The notes under the pieces were generated by a model. It saw only the letters and a program-made list of their open reading frames with translations, was not told the DNA's origin and did no database searches. A DNA stretch of 64,000 nt from an uncultured bacterium. Lineage in GTDB: Bacteria; Bacillota_I; Bacilli_A; RFN20; CAG-826. The position numbers and the translations under genes were made by a program. Location: the NCBI GenBank assembly GCA_949290395.1, contig CASERQ010000001.1, positions 62,001 through 126,000 of the forward strand. Direction: 5' to 3'. Each line of letters starts with the position of its first letter. Position 1 is the first letter of the stretch. This document shows positions 52,562-61,590 of the stretch, piece by piece.

Positions 52562-54331
52562 ATGGATAACTTAAAAAGATTTATTGTTTATTATAAACCA
52601 CACAAAAAGATATTTGCGTTAGACATGCTTGCGGCCTTTTTGGTTGCTCTTATTGGCATGGGTTATCCAATTATAACTAATTTAATGCTTGATGATTTTA
52701 TACCAAATCAAAGAATAGAACTTGTTATAATTTGCGCAATTTCCTTGCTAATTGTCTATATTTTTAGAATGTTCCTTAGATATTTCATTCAATATTATGG
52801 CCACATTATGGGTGTTAGAATGCAAGCACAAATGAGGTCTGATCTTTTTAATAAATTAGAGAAACTTCCTTACACATATTATGATGAACACAAAACAGGA
52901 AACTTGATGTCGAGAATGACAAATGATCTTCAAGATATTTCTGAACTCGCTCATCACGGTCCTGAAAATATTTTTATTGCTGGATTTACTCTTATCGCAA
53001 GTTTTATTTATCTTTGTTTTATAAATTGGATTTTAGCTTCAATTATTTTTGCTTGTCTCCCTTTTTTGGTTTTTGTAACTTCTCATTTTCGCAAAAAAAT
53101 GAGAAAAGCGATGATGGAATCACGTATTGCTATTGCTAACGTTAACTCATCATTAGAATCTTCAATTTCTGGGATTAGAGTTACAAAAGCTTTTACGAAT
53201 ACTGAAAAAGAGAAAGAAAAATTTGAAATTACAAATAATGAATTTGTTAGAGCAAGATCGTCAGCTTTTAATGCGATGGGTAAATTTTTTGCTTCTTCTC
53301 AATTTATAACTGATGCATTTAATATTCTTGTTTTATTAGCTGGCGGCATTTTCTTATATAATGGACAAATTGATTTCGCAGGATATTCAACTTTTATTGT
53401 TTCTGTAAATATGTTTATAAGCCCAATCAATCAACTCATTAACTTTGTTGAACAATTCCAAAATGGTACAACTGGATTTAAACGTTTCCTTGAAATCATG
53501 GATGAAGAAGAAGAGACAATGCACGATGGAACAATCGTTTGCGACAAGTTAAATGGTGAAATTGTTTTCAAAAATGTTGGCTTTCGTTATAAATCTTCAA
53601 AAGAAATTTTAGATAATATCTCTTTCACTGTTAAAAAAGGTGAAAAAATAGCACTTGTTGGACCAAGTGGCGGTGGAAAAACTACAATTTGCCACCTGAT
53701 CCCTAGATTTTATGATATTGAAAGCGGAAAAATCTCAATTGATGGAATAGATATTAGAAATTTCACTTTAGATTCTTTAAGAAAACAAATTGGAATAGTT
53801 CAACAAGATGTCTTCTTATTTGGAGGAACTATTAAAGATAATATTTTGTATGGAAGACTTGATGCAACTGATGAAGAAGTTATTGATGCAGCTAAAAAAG
53901 CGAATATTTATGATTATATAACTTCACTACCAGAAAGATTTGAAACTGAAATAGGTGAAAGAGGTGTTAAACTTTCAGGCGGACAAAAACAAAGAATTTC
54001 TATCGCTAGAATTTTCTTAAAAAATCCATCAATCTTGATTTTAGACGAAGCAACTAGCGCTTTAGATAACACAACTGAAATGTTAATCCAAAATGCTTTA
54101 GATGAATTATCTAAAGGAAGGACAACAATTATTGTTGCTCATAGATTATCAACAATTAAAAGTGCTGATGAGATCATGGTTATCTCAAGTGGTCATATTT
54201 TAGAAAAAGGAAGCCACGAAGACCTTATAAAATTAAATGGTGCTTACAAGACTTTGTATGATTTACAATTTAGAGATAGCGATTCAAAAGAATTTAAAAA
54301 TTTACACGAAAAAATTGAGATTACACGATAA
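52562..54331 (+). CDS. ABC exporter, fused permease-ATPase
   Basis: 589 residues from ATG 52562 (a TTG at 52541 is in frame upstream but less likely). Six-helix transmembrane domain (about 15-310) and nucleotide-binding domain with Walker A GPSGGGKTT, signature LSGGQKQR, Walker B ILILDEATSALD and switch His in VAHRLST. It is an MsbA/LmrA-type half-exporter, probably homodimeric; the substrate is not readable. A TATAAT at 52524-52529 lies upstream. An ATG at 52536 opens an out-of-frame 12-codon frame that overlaps the true start. Confidence 0.93.
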   Translation: MDNLKRFIVYYKPHKKIFALDMLAAFLVALIGMGYPIITNLMLDDFIPNQRIELVIICAISLLIVYIFRMFLRYFIQYYGHIMGVRMQAQMRSDLFNKLEKLPYTYYDEHKTGNLMSRMTNDLQDISELAHHGPENIFIAGFTLIASFIYLCFINWILASIIFACLPFLVFVTSHFRKKMRKAMMESRIAIANVNSSLESSISGIRVTKAFTNTEKEKEKFEITNNEFVRARSSAFNAMGKFFASSQFITDAFNILVLLAGGIFLYNGQIDFAGYSTFIVSVNMFISPINQLINFVEQFQNGTTGFKRFLEIMDEEEETMHDGTIVCDKLNGEIVFKNVGFRYKSSKEILDNISFTVKKGEKIALVGPSGGGKTTICHLIPRFYDIESGKISIDGIDIRNFTLDSLRKQIGIVQQDVFLFGGTIKDNILYGRLDATDEEVIDAAKKANIYDYITSLPERFETEIGERGVKLSGGQKQRISIARIFLKNPSILILDEATSALDNTTEMLIQNALDELSKGRTTIIVAHRLSTIKSADEIMVISSGHILEKGSHEDLIKLNGAYKTLYDLQFRDSDSKEFKNLHEKIEITR

Positions 54332-54337
54332 ATAATT

Positions 54338-54355
54338 GAGTTTTGCTGGGTTTTG
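54338..54355 (+). repeat. Copy of dispersed GTTTTGC motif (after ABC exporter)
   Basis: GAGTTTTGCTGGGTTTTG begins six bases past the exporter stop, at the start of a 288-base gene-free gap. The rest of that gap (54356-54549) shows no ORF, RNA gene or hairpin terminator. Confidence 0.5.
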
Positions 54356-54549
54356 TAGAATTTCCGATAATTTTACTTCTCAATTTTTTTGGGATCTCCC
54401 TTAAAAACAGGACTTTATAATTTCAATAGTTTTTTAAAATTGTCATGGCTATTTTAATCAAAATCTTTTCCTGGCAAATTTGTTAAACCTAATATTACCT
54501 GGAGTTTTCTTTTGCTCAGTTGGGATTCTTATAGTTAGTCATTGTGGCT

Positions 54550-54594
54550 ATTTAAACATAAATGTTTAAATATGAAGTAATTTTATATATAATT
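54550..54594 (+). promoter_or_regulatory. prfA operon promoter with 11-bp palindrome
   Basis: TATTTAAACAT, AA, then its exact inverse (54550-54573) overlaps the -35 position of a promoter whose -10 is TATAAT (54589-54594). It suits a repressor or activator dimer controlling prfA-prmC-tsaC-rpiB. Confidence 0.5.
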
Positions 54595-54619
54595 TTTGGG
54601 CTTAAGGAGGTATCGCGCG

Positions 54620-55705
54620 ATGGATAAAAGCATGAGAGATAGATTAGTGACAAGCGAAAAAAGATTAAACGAAATTGATGATTTATTATTACAACCAGAA
54701 ACATCAAGCGATATGAATCTTTTTAAAAAGCTAAGTAAGGAAAGAAGTCAACTCGAACCTATTGTTGATAAATTTAATGAATTCAAATTCGCAGAGCAAA
54801 ATAAGAATGATGCACTTTTAATGTGCAATGACAAAGATCCAGAAATTGCACAAATGGGTAAAGAAGAACTTAAAAGAAACGAAGAAGCACTTGAAAATAT
54901 TGAAGGAGAACTCAAAATTCTTTTAATTCCAAAGGATCCTAATGATGGAAAAGATATTATTTTTGAAATCAAAGGCGCTGTTGGAGGGGATGAAGCAAAT
55001 ATTTTTGCTGGAGACCTTTTTAGAATGTATATCCGTTATTGTGAAACAAAAGGTTGGCACGTGAAGGTTTTAGATGAATCTCCAACTGGAGTTGGCGGAT
55101 ATTCATATGTATCTTTTGTTGTTAGTGGCGATGATGCTTATTCAAGATTGAAATTTGAAAGCGGTGTTCATAGAGTTCAAAGAGTTCCAAAGACTGAAGC
55201 AAATGGTAGAATTCATACATCAACTGCAACAGTTGTCGTTATGCCTCAAGTTGAAACTAATGAAATTAATATTAGAACAGAAGATTTAAAAGTTGATAGA
55301 TATCGTTCGCAAGGAGCTGGCGGACAAAACGTTAATAAAACAGAATCTGCTGTTCGTATTACACATATTCCAACAGGAATTGTTGTTTCTTGTCAAACTG
55401 AAAAATCACAAATTCAAAACCATGAAATCTGTATGCAAATGTTAGCTTCAAAACTTGCTCAACTTGAAGAAGAAAAGAAAGAAAAAACAGAAGCTCAATA
55501 TAGAAGCAAAATTGGAAGTGGCGATCGTAACGAAAAAATCAGAACTTATAACTATCCACAAAATAGAGTTACAGATCATAGAATTGGATTTACAATTCAA
55601 CAACTTGATAGAGTAATCAATGGAGATTTAGATGCCATTGTTGATGCTTTAATTAACTACGATCAACAACAAAAAATTGCTGGTAATGCAAATGGAATTA
55701 ACTAA
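54620..55705 (+). CDS. prfA: Peptide chain release factor 1
   Basis: 361 residues from ATG 54620, which follows AAGGAGG; an upstream TTG frame would place that ribosome site inside the gene. GGQ loop is RSQGAGGQNVNKTESAVRI. The codon-recognition region reads HRVQRVPKTEANGRIHTST, keeping the P-x-T of RF1 (usually PAT, here PKT) rather than the SPF of RF2. It ends translation at UAA and UAG. It overlaps prmC by 14 bases; PrmC methylates its GGQ glutamine. Confidence 0.96.
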   Translation: MDKSMRDRLVTSEKRLNEIDDLLLQPETSSDMNLFKKLSKERSQLEPIVDKFNEFKFAEQNKNDALLMCNDKDPEIAQMGKEELKRNEEALENIEGELKILLIPKDPNDGKDIIFEIKGAVGGDEANIFAGDLFRMYIRYCETKGWHVKVLDESPTGVGGYSYVSFVVSGDDAYSRLKFESGVHRVQRVPKTEANGRIHTSTATVVVMPQVETNEINIRTEDLKVDRYRSQGAGGQNVNKTESAVRITHIPTGIVVSCQTEKSQIQNHEICMQMLASKLAQLEEEKKEKTEAQYRSKIGSGDRNEKIRTYNYPQNRVTDHRIGFTIQQLDRVINGDLDAIVDALINYDQQQKIAGNANGIN

Positions 55706-56546
55706 TAGAAAATTATTTTTTGTAACAAGAAACGAAGCAAAGGAGAAAGGTCTTGATATTTCTAGTAGTGAAATTTATTTATTATTAGAAAAGACAAATA
55801 ACTTTAAAAATAAAACGGAGTTAGTTTTAAATTTTGATAAAAACCACGCAAATCCTAAGTATTTTTGTGAATTAAAAGAGAAAATATTTAATAATGTCCC
55901 TATCCAATATGTTCTAAATAGCGCTCCTTTTTTAGATTTAGATTTATATGTCGACGAAAGAGTTTTAATTCCTAGAGTTGAAACCGAAGACCTTGTAAGT
56001 CGTATCATTAAAATGATTAAAGATAAAAATTTTAATCATAAAGTTATCGCTGATATGTGTACTGGAAGTGGATGTATTGCTTTATATTTAAAAAAGACCT
56101 ATCCAGATTCCAAAGTTTACGCAAGCGATATTTCTTTAGATGCTCTTGATGTTGCTAAATCCAATGCAAGCAAAGCGAACATCGATGTCGAGTTTCTTCA
56201 TGGAGATAAAACAGAGCCATTTATCACTTTAAAAGAAAAAATAGATTTATTTGTTTCTAATCCACCATACGTTGAGAAAATGGAAGATATTGAGGAACGC
56301 GTTAAAAAGCATGAACCAATGAATGCGATTTATGTTAAAGACGGCGTGTCTTTTTATGAAAACGTTTTTAAAGAACATAAAAAGTTTATGAATGATAAAT
56401 TTTTCATGGCTTTTGAGATTAATTATGATCAACAAGATCAATTAACAGAGTTAATTGCTAAATATTTTGATGATGATACTGAATTTTCTTTTGTAAAAGA
56501 TATTTTTGATAGAACCAGATTCCTATTTATCTTAAAAGGTTATTAA
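55692..56546 (+). CDS. prmC: Release factor glutamine methyltransferase
   Basis: Methylates the GGQ glutamine of release factors. 284 residues from ATG 55692 (earlier ATG at 55686 and TTG at 55677 are in frame). It has the PrmC N-domain (VPIQYVLNSAPFLDLDLYVDERVLIPRVETEDLV), a SAM site (ADMCTGSGCIALYL) and the catalytic NPPYV. The position directly after prfA is the usual one. Confidence 0.95.
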   Translation: MELTNRKLFFVTRNEAKEKGLDISSSEIYLLLEKTNNFKNKTELVLNFDKNHANPKYFCELKEKIFNNVPIQYVLNSAPFLDLDLYVDERVLIPRVETEDLVSRIIKMIKDKNFNHKVIADMCTGSGCIALYLKKTYPDSKVYASDISLDALDVAKSNASKANIDVEFLHGDKTEPFITLKEKIDLFVSNPPYVEKMEDIEERVKKHEPMNAIYVKDGVSFYENVFKEHKKFMNDKFFMAFEINYDQQDQLTELIAKYFDDDTEFSFVKDIFDRTRFLFILKGY

Positions 56547-56547
56547 T

Positions 56548-57150
56548 ATGAAGTTATTAAGTAAGAGCGATTTAAAAGAGTGTGTTGAGATTTTAAAAAA
56601 AGATGGAATTATAGCTTTTCCAACTGAAACTGTTTTTGGACTTGGGGTAAAAGCTGATTCAGAAAAAAATTACGAAAATCTTGTCAGAGTTAAACATAGA
56701 CCAAGCGACAAACCTTTTACTTTAATGTGTTCAAGTATTAAAGATTTTGAAAAGTTTGTTGAAATCGATGCCAAAACTAAAAGAATTATTGATAAATATA
56801 TGCCTGGCCCAATCACTTTAATATTAAAAACAAAAATTGATGTTCCATATTATATAGATTTAGGAACTGGTTTTGTTGGAGTAAGGATTCCTGATGATAA
56901 ATTTGTTTTAGAAATGATAAAAGAAGCAGGTGAACCTTTACTTGTTCCCAGTGCCAACATTTCTTCTTTTCCACCTGCTAAAAACCATCGAGAAGTCATT
57001 GAATACTTTAAAGACACGATTGATGGTGTTGTTGAAGGAGAATGCAAGGATGGTGTTCCTTCATCAATTTTTAAAATTGAAAATGATAAAATAACTTTGA
57101 TAAGAAAAGGACCAATAAGTCTTGAAGAAGTGGAGGAAATTTATAAATGA
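56548..57150 (+). CDS. tsaC: Threonylcarbamoyl-AMP synthase (Sua5/YrdC family)
   Basis: 200 residues. First step of t6A37 formation in ANN-reading tRNAs. Motifs GIIAFPTETVFGLGVKAD, VKHRPSDKPFTLM and LVPSANISSFPPAK are those of YrdC/Sua5. It is YrdC-only in length, without the C-terminal Sua5 domain. It follows prmC by one base and overlaps rpiB by four, the Firmicutes prfA-prmC-ywlC-rpiB order. Confidence 0.95.
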   Translation: MKLLSKSDLKECVEILKKDGIIAFPTETVFGLGVKADSEKNYENLVRVKHRPSDKPFTLMCSSIKDFEKFVEIDAKTKRIIDKYMPGPITLILKTKIDVPYYIDLGTGFVGVRIPDDKFVLEMIKEAGEPLLVPSANISSFPPAKNHREVIEYFKDTIDGVVEGECKDGVPSSIFKIENDKITLIRKGPISLEEVEEIYK

Positions 57151-57584
57151 AAATTTCATTAGGTTGTGATCATGGCGGATTTAACTATAAAGAAGAAATT
57201 AAAAAATATTTAATTGAACACAATTATGAAGTAATTGATGAAGGAACAAATTCATTAGATTCATGTAATTATGCTGAGTTTGCAATCAAAGCGGCTGAAG
57301 ATGTTGCAAATGGTAAGGCCGATTTAGGAATTTTAGTTTGTAGCAGTGGAGAAGGCGTAACAATTGCTGCTAATAAAGTTAAAGGCGTTAGATGTGGAAT
57401 TGGTTATAACGATAAAGTTTCTGAACTTTTACGAGTTCATAATAATGCTAATATGATTGCTTTTGGTGCTCTTTATATGGATTTAAAAGACGTCATTAAA
57501 AGAGTTGATATATTTTTAAATTCTGATTTTGAAGGCGGAAGACATCAAAAAAGAGTTGATACTATTATTAGTTACGAAAAATAA
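57147..57584 (+). CDS. rpiB: Ribose 5-phosphate isomerase B
   Basis: 145 residues. Interconverts ribose- and ribulose-5-phosphate (pentose phosphate pathway); some members act on other sugar phosphates. Motifs: ISLGCDHGGFNYKEEI, GILVCSSGEGVTIAANK with the catalytic Cys, and HNNANMIAFGA. Start overlaps tsaC with ATGA. The gap after it (57585-57672) contains only a TATAAT at 57635-57640. Confidence 0.95.
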   Translation: MKISLGCDHGGFNYKEEIKKYLIEHNYEVIDEGTNSLDSCNYAEFAIKAAEDVANGKADLGILVCSSGEGVTIAANKVKGVRCGIGYNDKVSELLRVHNNANMIAFGALYMDLKDVIKRVDIFLNSDFEGGRHQKRVDTIISYEK

Positions 57585-57672
57585 GAGACCTTAAAATTTA
57601 CAATATATTTACAATCGCCAAACTTTTTATTCGCTATAATTTTCTTGGTTAAATCCTCTTACTTAGAAATTT

Positions 57673-58410
57673 ATGGTTGAAATAAAATCTTTAAATAAAA
57701 AATTTAAGAAAAAGCTTGCTCTTAAAAACATTAACATAAAGTTAAACAATACAGGATTTATCTCAATAGTTGGGGAATCCGGAAGTGGTAAAACCACTCT
57801 TTTAAAATGCATAGGTCTATCTCTTAAATTTGATGGCGAAATTCTTGTTAATGATTATTCTCTATTAAAACCATCAAAAACCTCGCAAAACCTGTATAAA
57901 AATAAATTTATTTCCTTTTTGACACAGGACTTTTCTTTAATTGAAGAACTTAATATTAAAGAAAATATTGAACTTCCGTTTTTATTAAGAAAAGAAAAAA
58001 TTGACTTAAATGTAATAGAAAAAGGTTTAATTGATGTTGGGCTTGATAGAGATTTTTTAACAAAAAAGATTAATGAATTATCTCAAGGCGAAAGGCAAAG
58101 AATTGCTTTATTGAGAGCTATTTTGAATCAACCAAAAATTCTTCTTTGTGATGAACCGACCGGCAACTTAGATAGTAAAAATAGCAAAATAATTTACGAC
58201 ATTTTAAAGAAATTGTCCCAAAAAATTTTAGTACTTGTTGTCTCGCATAGTGAAGATCTAAATAGAGAATACTCCGATAGAATTATTACTCTTGAAAAAG
58301 GTGAGATTTTAAGTTATGAAGTTCTTAGTGAAATCAAAGAAAGTGAAGAAAATATTTTTAAGGTTGAAAATATTAAATTAAAGCAAGATTTATTACTACG
58401 AATAAATTAG
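57673..58410 (+). CDS. ABC transporter ATP-binding protein, MacB/LolD type
   Basis: 245 residues. Walker A GESGSGKTT, Q-loop FLTQDFSLI, signature LSQGERQR, Walker B ILLCDEPTGNLDS and switch His in VVSHSED: a complete MacB/FtsE-like ATPase. Residues after ~215 are an extra tail (SEIKESEENIFKVENIKLKQDLLLRIN). Frame-0 codons immediately downstream continue as NKLGLKILLSKPF, the usual linker of fused ATPase-permease proteins. The gene is therefore probably the front of an originally fused protein that has been cut by a frameshift near 58402. The ATPase lacks an intact partner here. Confidence 0.85.
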   Translation: MVEIKSLNKKFKKKLALKNINIKLNNTGFISIVGESGSGKTTLLKCIGLSLKFDGEILVNDYSLLKPSKTSQNLYKNKFISFLTQDFSLIEELNIKENIELPFLLRKEKIDLNVIEKGLIDVGLDRDFLTKKINELSQGERQRIALLRAILNQPKILLCDEPTGNLDSKNSKIIYDILKKLSQKILVLVVSHSEDLNREYSDRIITLEKGEILSYEVLSEIKESEENIFKVENIKLKQDLLLRIN

Positions 58411-59629
58411 GCCTTAAGATTTTGCTTTCTAAACCATTTTTTACAATTATCTTATGTCTTTTGAGTTCAATTTGCTTTGGGATAATATCTTCATCAAGCG
58501 ACTTAAATCATTTTAATAAATATAAAAGTACGCAAGAATGCATGAACGTAAATCACGATAAAGTTATCGAAGTAACTGGAACATATATTGAAGAAGAAGG
58601 CAGCACATTATTTTATAGCGAGCTTGATGAAAGCGAAATTAATAATGTCGCTTCTTATTTTCTAAATGAAAAAGTCACTTACATGCCTATTTTTAATTCT
58701 TCTAATATTGATGAATTTATTTAAAATGCAAGCACAGGCGGTAATTTTAGTTTTGATTCCAATTTTTCTTTTATCAATTTAGATGTTTATACAGGATTTA
58801 ATTTTGACATTTTTGGAAGTTTCCCAGATGAAAACGAATTTTTAATTAGTCAAGATTTCTTGTTGATTTGAATGTTATTAATAAAGAAGAAAAAATAGAT
58901 GAAGAAGAGGCGAAAATTTTGATTGATCAATTAAATGTTAATCTAAAATATAGTGAAAATAATACATATGGACTTCAGGTTTCCGGAATTATTAAAAATA
59001 TAGTTTCTGAAAACACGACAATTATTCAAAATTTATATCAGTTAGATAACTTTGTTCTGTTTAATGAAAAAGTCTGTTCTACAATTATGAATGAAATAGA
59101 TTCTAAAGCGTCAGGATTAATCTTTAGTTCAAATAATGATGGCTATCTAAAGGCTATAAATTTTATAAATAACGATAAAAAATTATTGCTTGAGAATTAT
59201 GTTATATTAGAAGGAAACCAAAAAGAGATGCAAACAACCGTTCTTAGTATTTTTCTTAACTTTATTACGGTTCTTATTTTAATTTTAGAGTTTGTGATTC
59301 TATTTAATTATGTTTATACACTTAAGGCATACCACAACAAAACATTAGAGATTTTAAATAATAATGGCGCAAATTCTATATTTTATTTTTGGATTTTTCT
59401 TTCAATGATTCTTCTGGTTTTTTTAATTACTATTGGATTAGGAATAGGTGCTGGTTCGATTTTAAATGTAATATTAAATGCAATTTCAACCAACGCTTAC
59501 ATCAAAACAATTTTTCCAATTGCTTCGTTTCATCCTTTATCGATACTTTTTTCTTCAGGTGTTAGCGCAGTTATTTTTCTAATAGGTTTTGCTTTTCTCT
59601 TTTTCAGTAAAAAAGTTAAAAAAATATAA
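58411..59629 (+). pseudogene. Degraded MacB/FtsX-type ABC permease
   Basis: Reading 58411-58724 gives one transmembrane helix (SKPFFTIILCLLSSICFGII) and an outside domain, then TAA at 58722-58724. The same frame continues open (NASTGGNFSFDSNF, then DENEFLISQDF) until about 58862, where a one-base shift is needed to continue as LVDLNVINKEEKIDEEEA. That part runs to 59629 with three final hydrophobic segments ending LFFSKKVKKI. So one nonsense and one frameshift lesion separate the pieces, with a further probable frameshift joining it to the ATPase. Total length suits a four-helix MacB-type permease. Sequencing or assembly error is possible instead of real decay. Confidence 0.8.
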
Positions 59630-59689
59630 AAATATTTTTAAGAAAATTAACAATACCTTCTTTTGTATATAGTGAAAGGAGGTTTTTAA

Positions 59690-60826
59690 ATATTTAAGTG
59701 TCCATATTGTGGTAATGAAGACGAAAAATATATTGGCTATAAAAACGGCGAACCATATTGTAGGCGCTGCATCTCATTTAGAGGAGAGGAAGCTCAAGAA
59801 GATTATGAAGTTTCATCTTTTGGGCATTTAGAAATTGATTACGATTTAAGTGAAGATCAAAAGAGAGTATCTAATGAGATACTAGAAGGCTTTAAAAGTC
59901 ATAAAAACACGCTTGTTTATGCTGTTTGTGGTGCTGGAAAAACCGAACTTGTTTATCAAGTAATTGATTTTTGTCTAAAAAAGAAATTGAAAGTAGGTTT
60001 TGCAATTCCAAGGCGAGATGTTGTTATGGAACTTGCGGAGCGCTTAAAAAACGCATTTAAAGGGTATAATGTAATCTCGGTTTACGGAGGTCATAATTCT
60101 CTTTTAACTGGAGACATAATTTGTCTAACAACTCATCAGCTTTTTAGATATCAAAATTATTTTGATCTTTTAATATTAGATGAAGTAGATGCTTTTCCTT
60201 TTAAAGATGATTTTGTATTAGAAAATTTCTTTGAAAAAGCAACTAAGGGTAATCATGTTGTAATGTCGGCGACGCCATCTGAAAAATTAATTAAAAAGTA
60301 TAGTAGTGATAATAATCAAATAGTAAAACTATTTAAAAGATATCATGGGAAGAAAATTCCAGAACCGGAAATTTTTGTAAATTTAAGTTTGTTTAATTAT
60401 CTTTATCTCTTTTATAAGTTTTGCAAAATTTTAAAAAATAATAAACCTTTGCTGGTTTTTTCACCAACAATTGAGGAATGTGAGAATCTATATTTAATTT
60501 TAAAGTTATTTCCTTTCAAAGGAAATTATGTTCATTCTAAATGTAAAGATAGAGGTGAAAGAATACAAAAATTTCGTGATGGTGAATATAAGTATTTAGT
60601 GACGACAGCTGTTTTAGAAAGAGGAGTTACTTTAAAAAATCTTCAAGTCATTATATTTAACGCATCTTCGTTTATATACACAAAAGAAGCTTTGATTCAA
60701 ATATCTGGGCGCGTTGGAAGAAAAAAAGATGCTACAGATGGAGAAGTTATTTTTATCGGGACTAGAAAAAGTAAAGAAATGGTTTCAGCAAGACAAACAA
60801 TTATCGACATCAACAAAAGTGTGTAA
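59690..60826 (+). CDS. comFA: Competence helicase ComFA, apparent AUA start
   Basis: Cytosolic DEAD-box-like ATPase that helps pull transforming DNA in. The full frame is 378 residues: zinc finger CPYCG then CRRCI (residues 4-32), LSEDQKRVSNEIL, Walker A VCGAGKTE, Walker B ILDEVDAF, VMSATPS, and QISGRVGRKKD near the end. The only plausible start is ATA at 59690, 7 bases after a perfect AAGGAGG; TAA lies in frame just before it and no ATG/GTG/TTG exists between it and the zinc finger. A start at TTG 59987 would lose the zinc finger and Walker A. Either AUA initiation or a start-codon mutation. Confidence 0.82.
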   Translation: MFKCPYCGNEDEKYIGYKNGEPYCRRCISFRGEEAQEDYEVSSFGHLEIDYDLSEDQKRVSNEILEGFKSHKNTLVYAVCGAGKTELVYQVIDFCLKKKLKVGFAIPRRDVVMELAERLKNAFKGYNVISVYGGHNSLLTGDIICLTTHQLFRYQNYFDLLILDEVDAFPFKDDFVLENFFEKATKGNHVVMSATPSEKLIKKYSSDNNQIVKLFKRYHGKKIPEPEIFVNLSLFNYLYLFYKFCKILKNNKPLLVFSPTIEECENLYLILKLFPFKGNYVHSKCKDRGERIQKFRDGEYKYLVTTAVLERGVTLKNLQVIIFNASSFIYTKEALIQISGRVGRKKDATDGEVIFIGTRKSKEMVSARQTIIDINKSV

Positions 60827-61460
60827 AGTTTGTTTTAAAGAAATCAAAAATGGATGTTACCACGACTTTTTAAATAGTGGAATTATTTGTTACAACTGCT
60901 TAAACGCACTAAATCCGGAATTTATTGAATTTAAGATTGATGATGTTGATGCTTTAGCAATTTACGAATATAGCGATTTTGTTAAGGATAAAATTTATGC
61001 TTATAAAGGTTGTGGAGATTTTGAACTTAATAATATTTTTGTTGGGCCATTTATAAATGAGTTAAGAGCCCTTTATTTTAATTATGAAATTGTTCCTGTG
61101 CCATCTCATAAAAAGGGCAATCATGTAGTTTATATGTTTAGCTGTTTAGGGCTAAAAATTAACGATATATTCTATAAAAGTAATGAACATAAACAATCAG
61201 ATCATAGTTATCTTGAGCGAAAAGAAGTTGGAAATTATATTCATTTAAAGGACGAAAAAACAAGTCTTGAAGGAAAAAATATTTTACTTGTTGATGATAT
61301 TTGTACAACAGGTTCTACGTTAAAAGCGTGTTTAAAAATGCTAAAAGAATTAAGGCCAAAAAGGATTAAAATTTTAGTAGTTGCAAAAAGGGTTTTCACT
61401 GAAGAAGAAATTGAAAATATGAAGAAGTCGGAAAACTATGAAAAACTAGAAATAGTTTAG
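60819..61460 (+). CDS. comFC: Competence phosphoribosyltransferase-like protein ComFC
   Basis: 213 residues from GTG 60819, which overlaps the comFA stop (GTGTGTAA). A longer open frame upstream (to 60714) lies inside comFA and is unlikely. N-terminal cysteines CKVCFKEI and CYNCL suggest a zinc site; the C-terminal PRT motif LLVDDICTTGSTLKACLKMLKELRPKRI is typical of ComFC/GntX. It acts with ComFA in DNA uptake. secA follows; the usual hpf gene between comFC and secA is absent. Confidence 0.9.
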   Translation: MCKVCFKEIKNGCYHDFLNSGIICYNCLNALNPEFIEFKIDDVDALAIYEYSDFVKDKIYAYKGCGDFELNNIFVGPFINELRALYFNYEIVPVPSHKKGNHVVYMFSCLGLKINDIFYKSNEHKQSDHSYLERKEVGNYIHLKDEKTSLEGKNILLVDDICTTGSTLKACLKMLKELRPKRIKILVVAKRVFTEEEIENMKKSENYEKLEIV

Positions 61461-61476
61461 TTTTGCAAGGTTTTTG
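61458..61476 (+). repeat. Copy of dispersed GTTTTGC motif (after comFC)
   Basis: TAGTTTTGCAAGGTTTTTG starts at the comFC stop codon itself. No hairpin terminator follows. Confidence 0.5.
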
Positions 61477-61590
61477 AATTAAATTTCATAAGTTTTGATT
61501 TTCTAATTATTGTTAAAAAATGAAAGAAATTTCTTAAATGAAAGACTTTTTAAGAAAATCGGACTTTTTTAGAGAGTGAAAAAACTTTAA

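Noticed and set aside
52536-52574. Leaderless 12-codon ORF before the ABC exporter
   Set aside because: It overlaps the true start out of frame and has no conserved features; it may only reflect chance in AT-rich DNA.
54596-54619. Eight-residue N-terminal extension of PrfA from TTG
   Set aside because: The AAGGAGG ribosome site lies inside it and the ATG at 54620 matches the normal RF1 start.
60714-60818. Longer ComFC start inside comFA
   Set aside because: The extra 35 residues are an out-of-frame reading of the conserved ComFA C-terminus; the zinc site begins right after GTG 60819.
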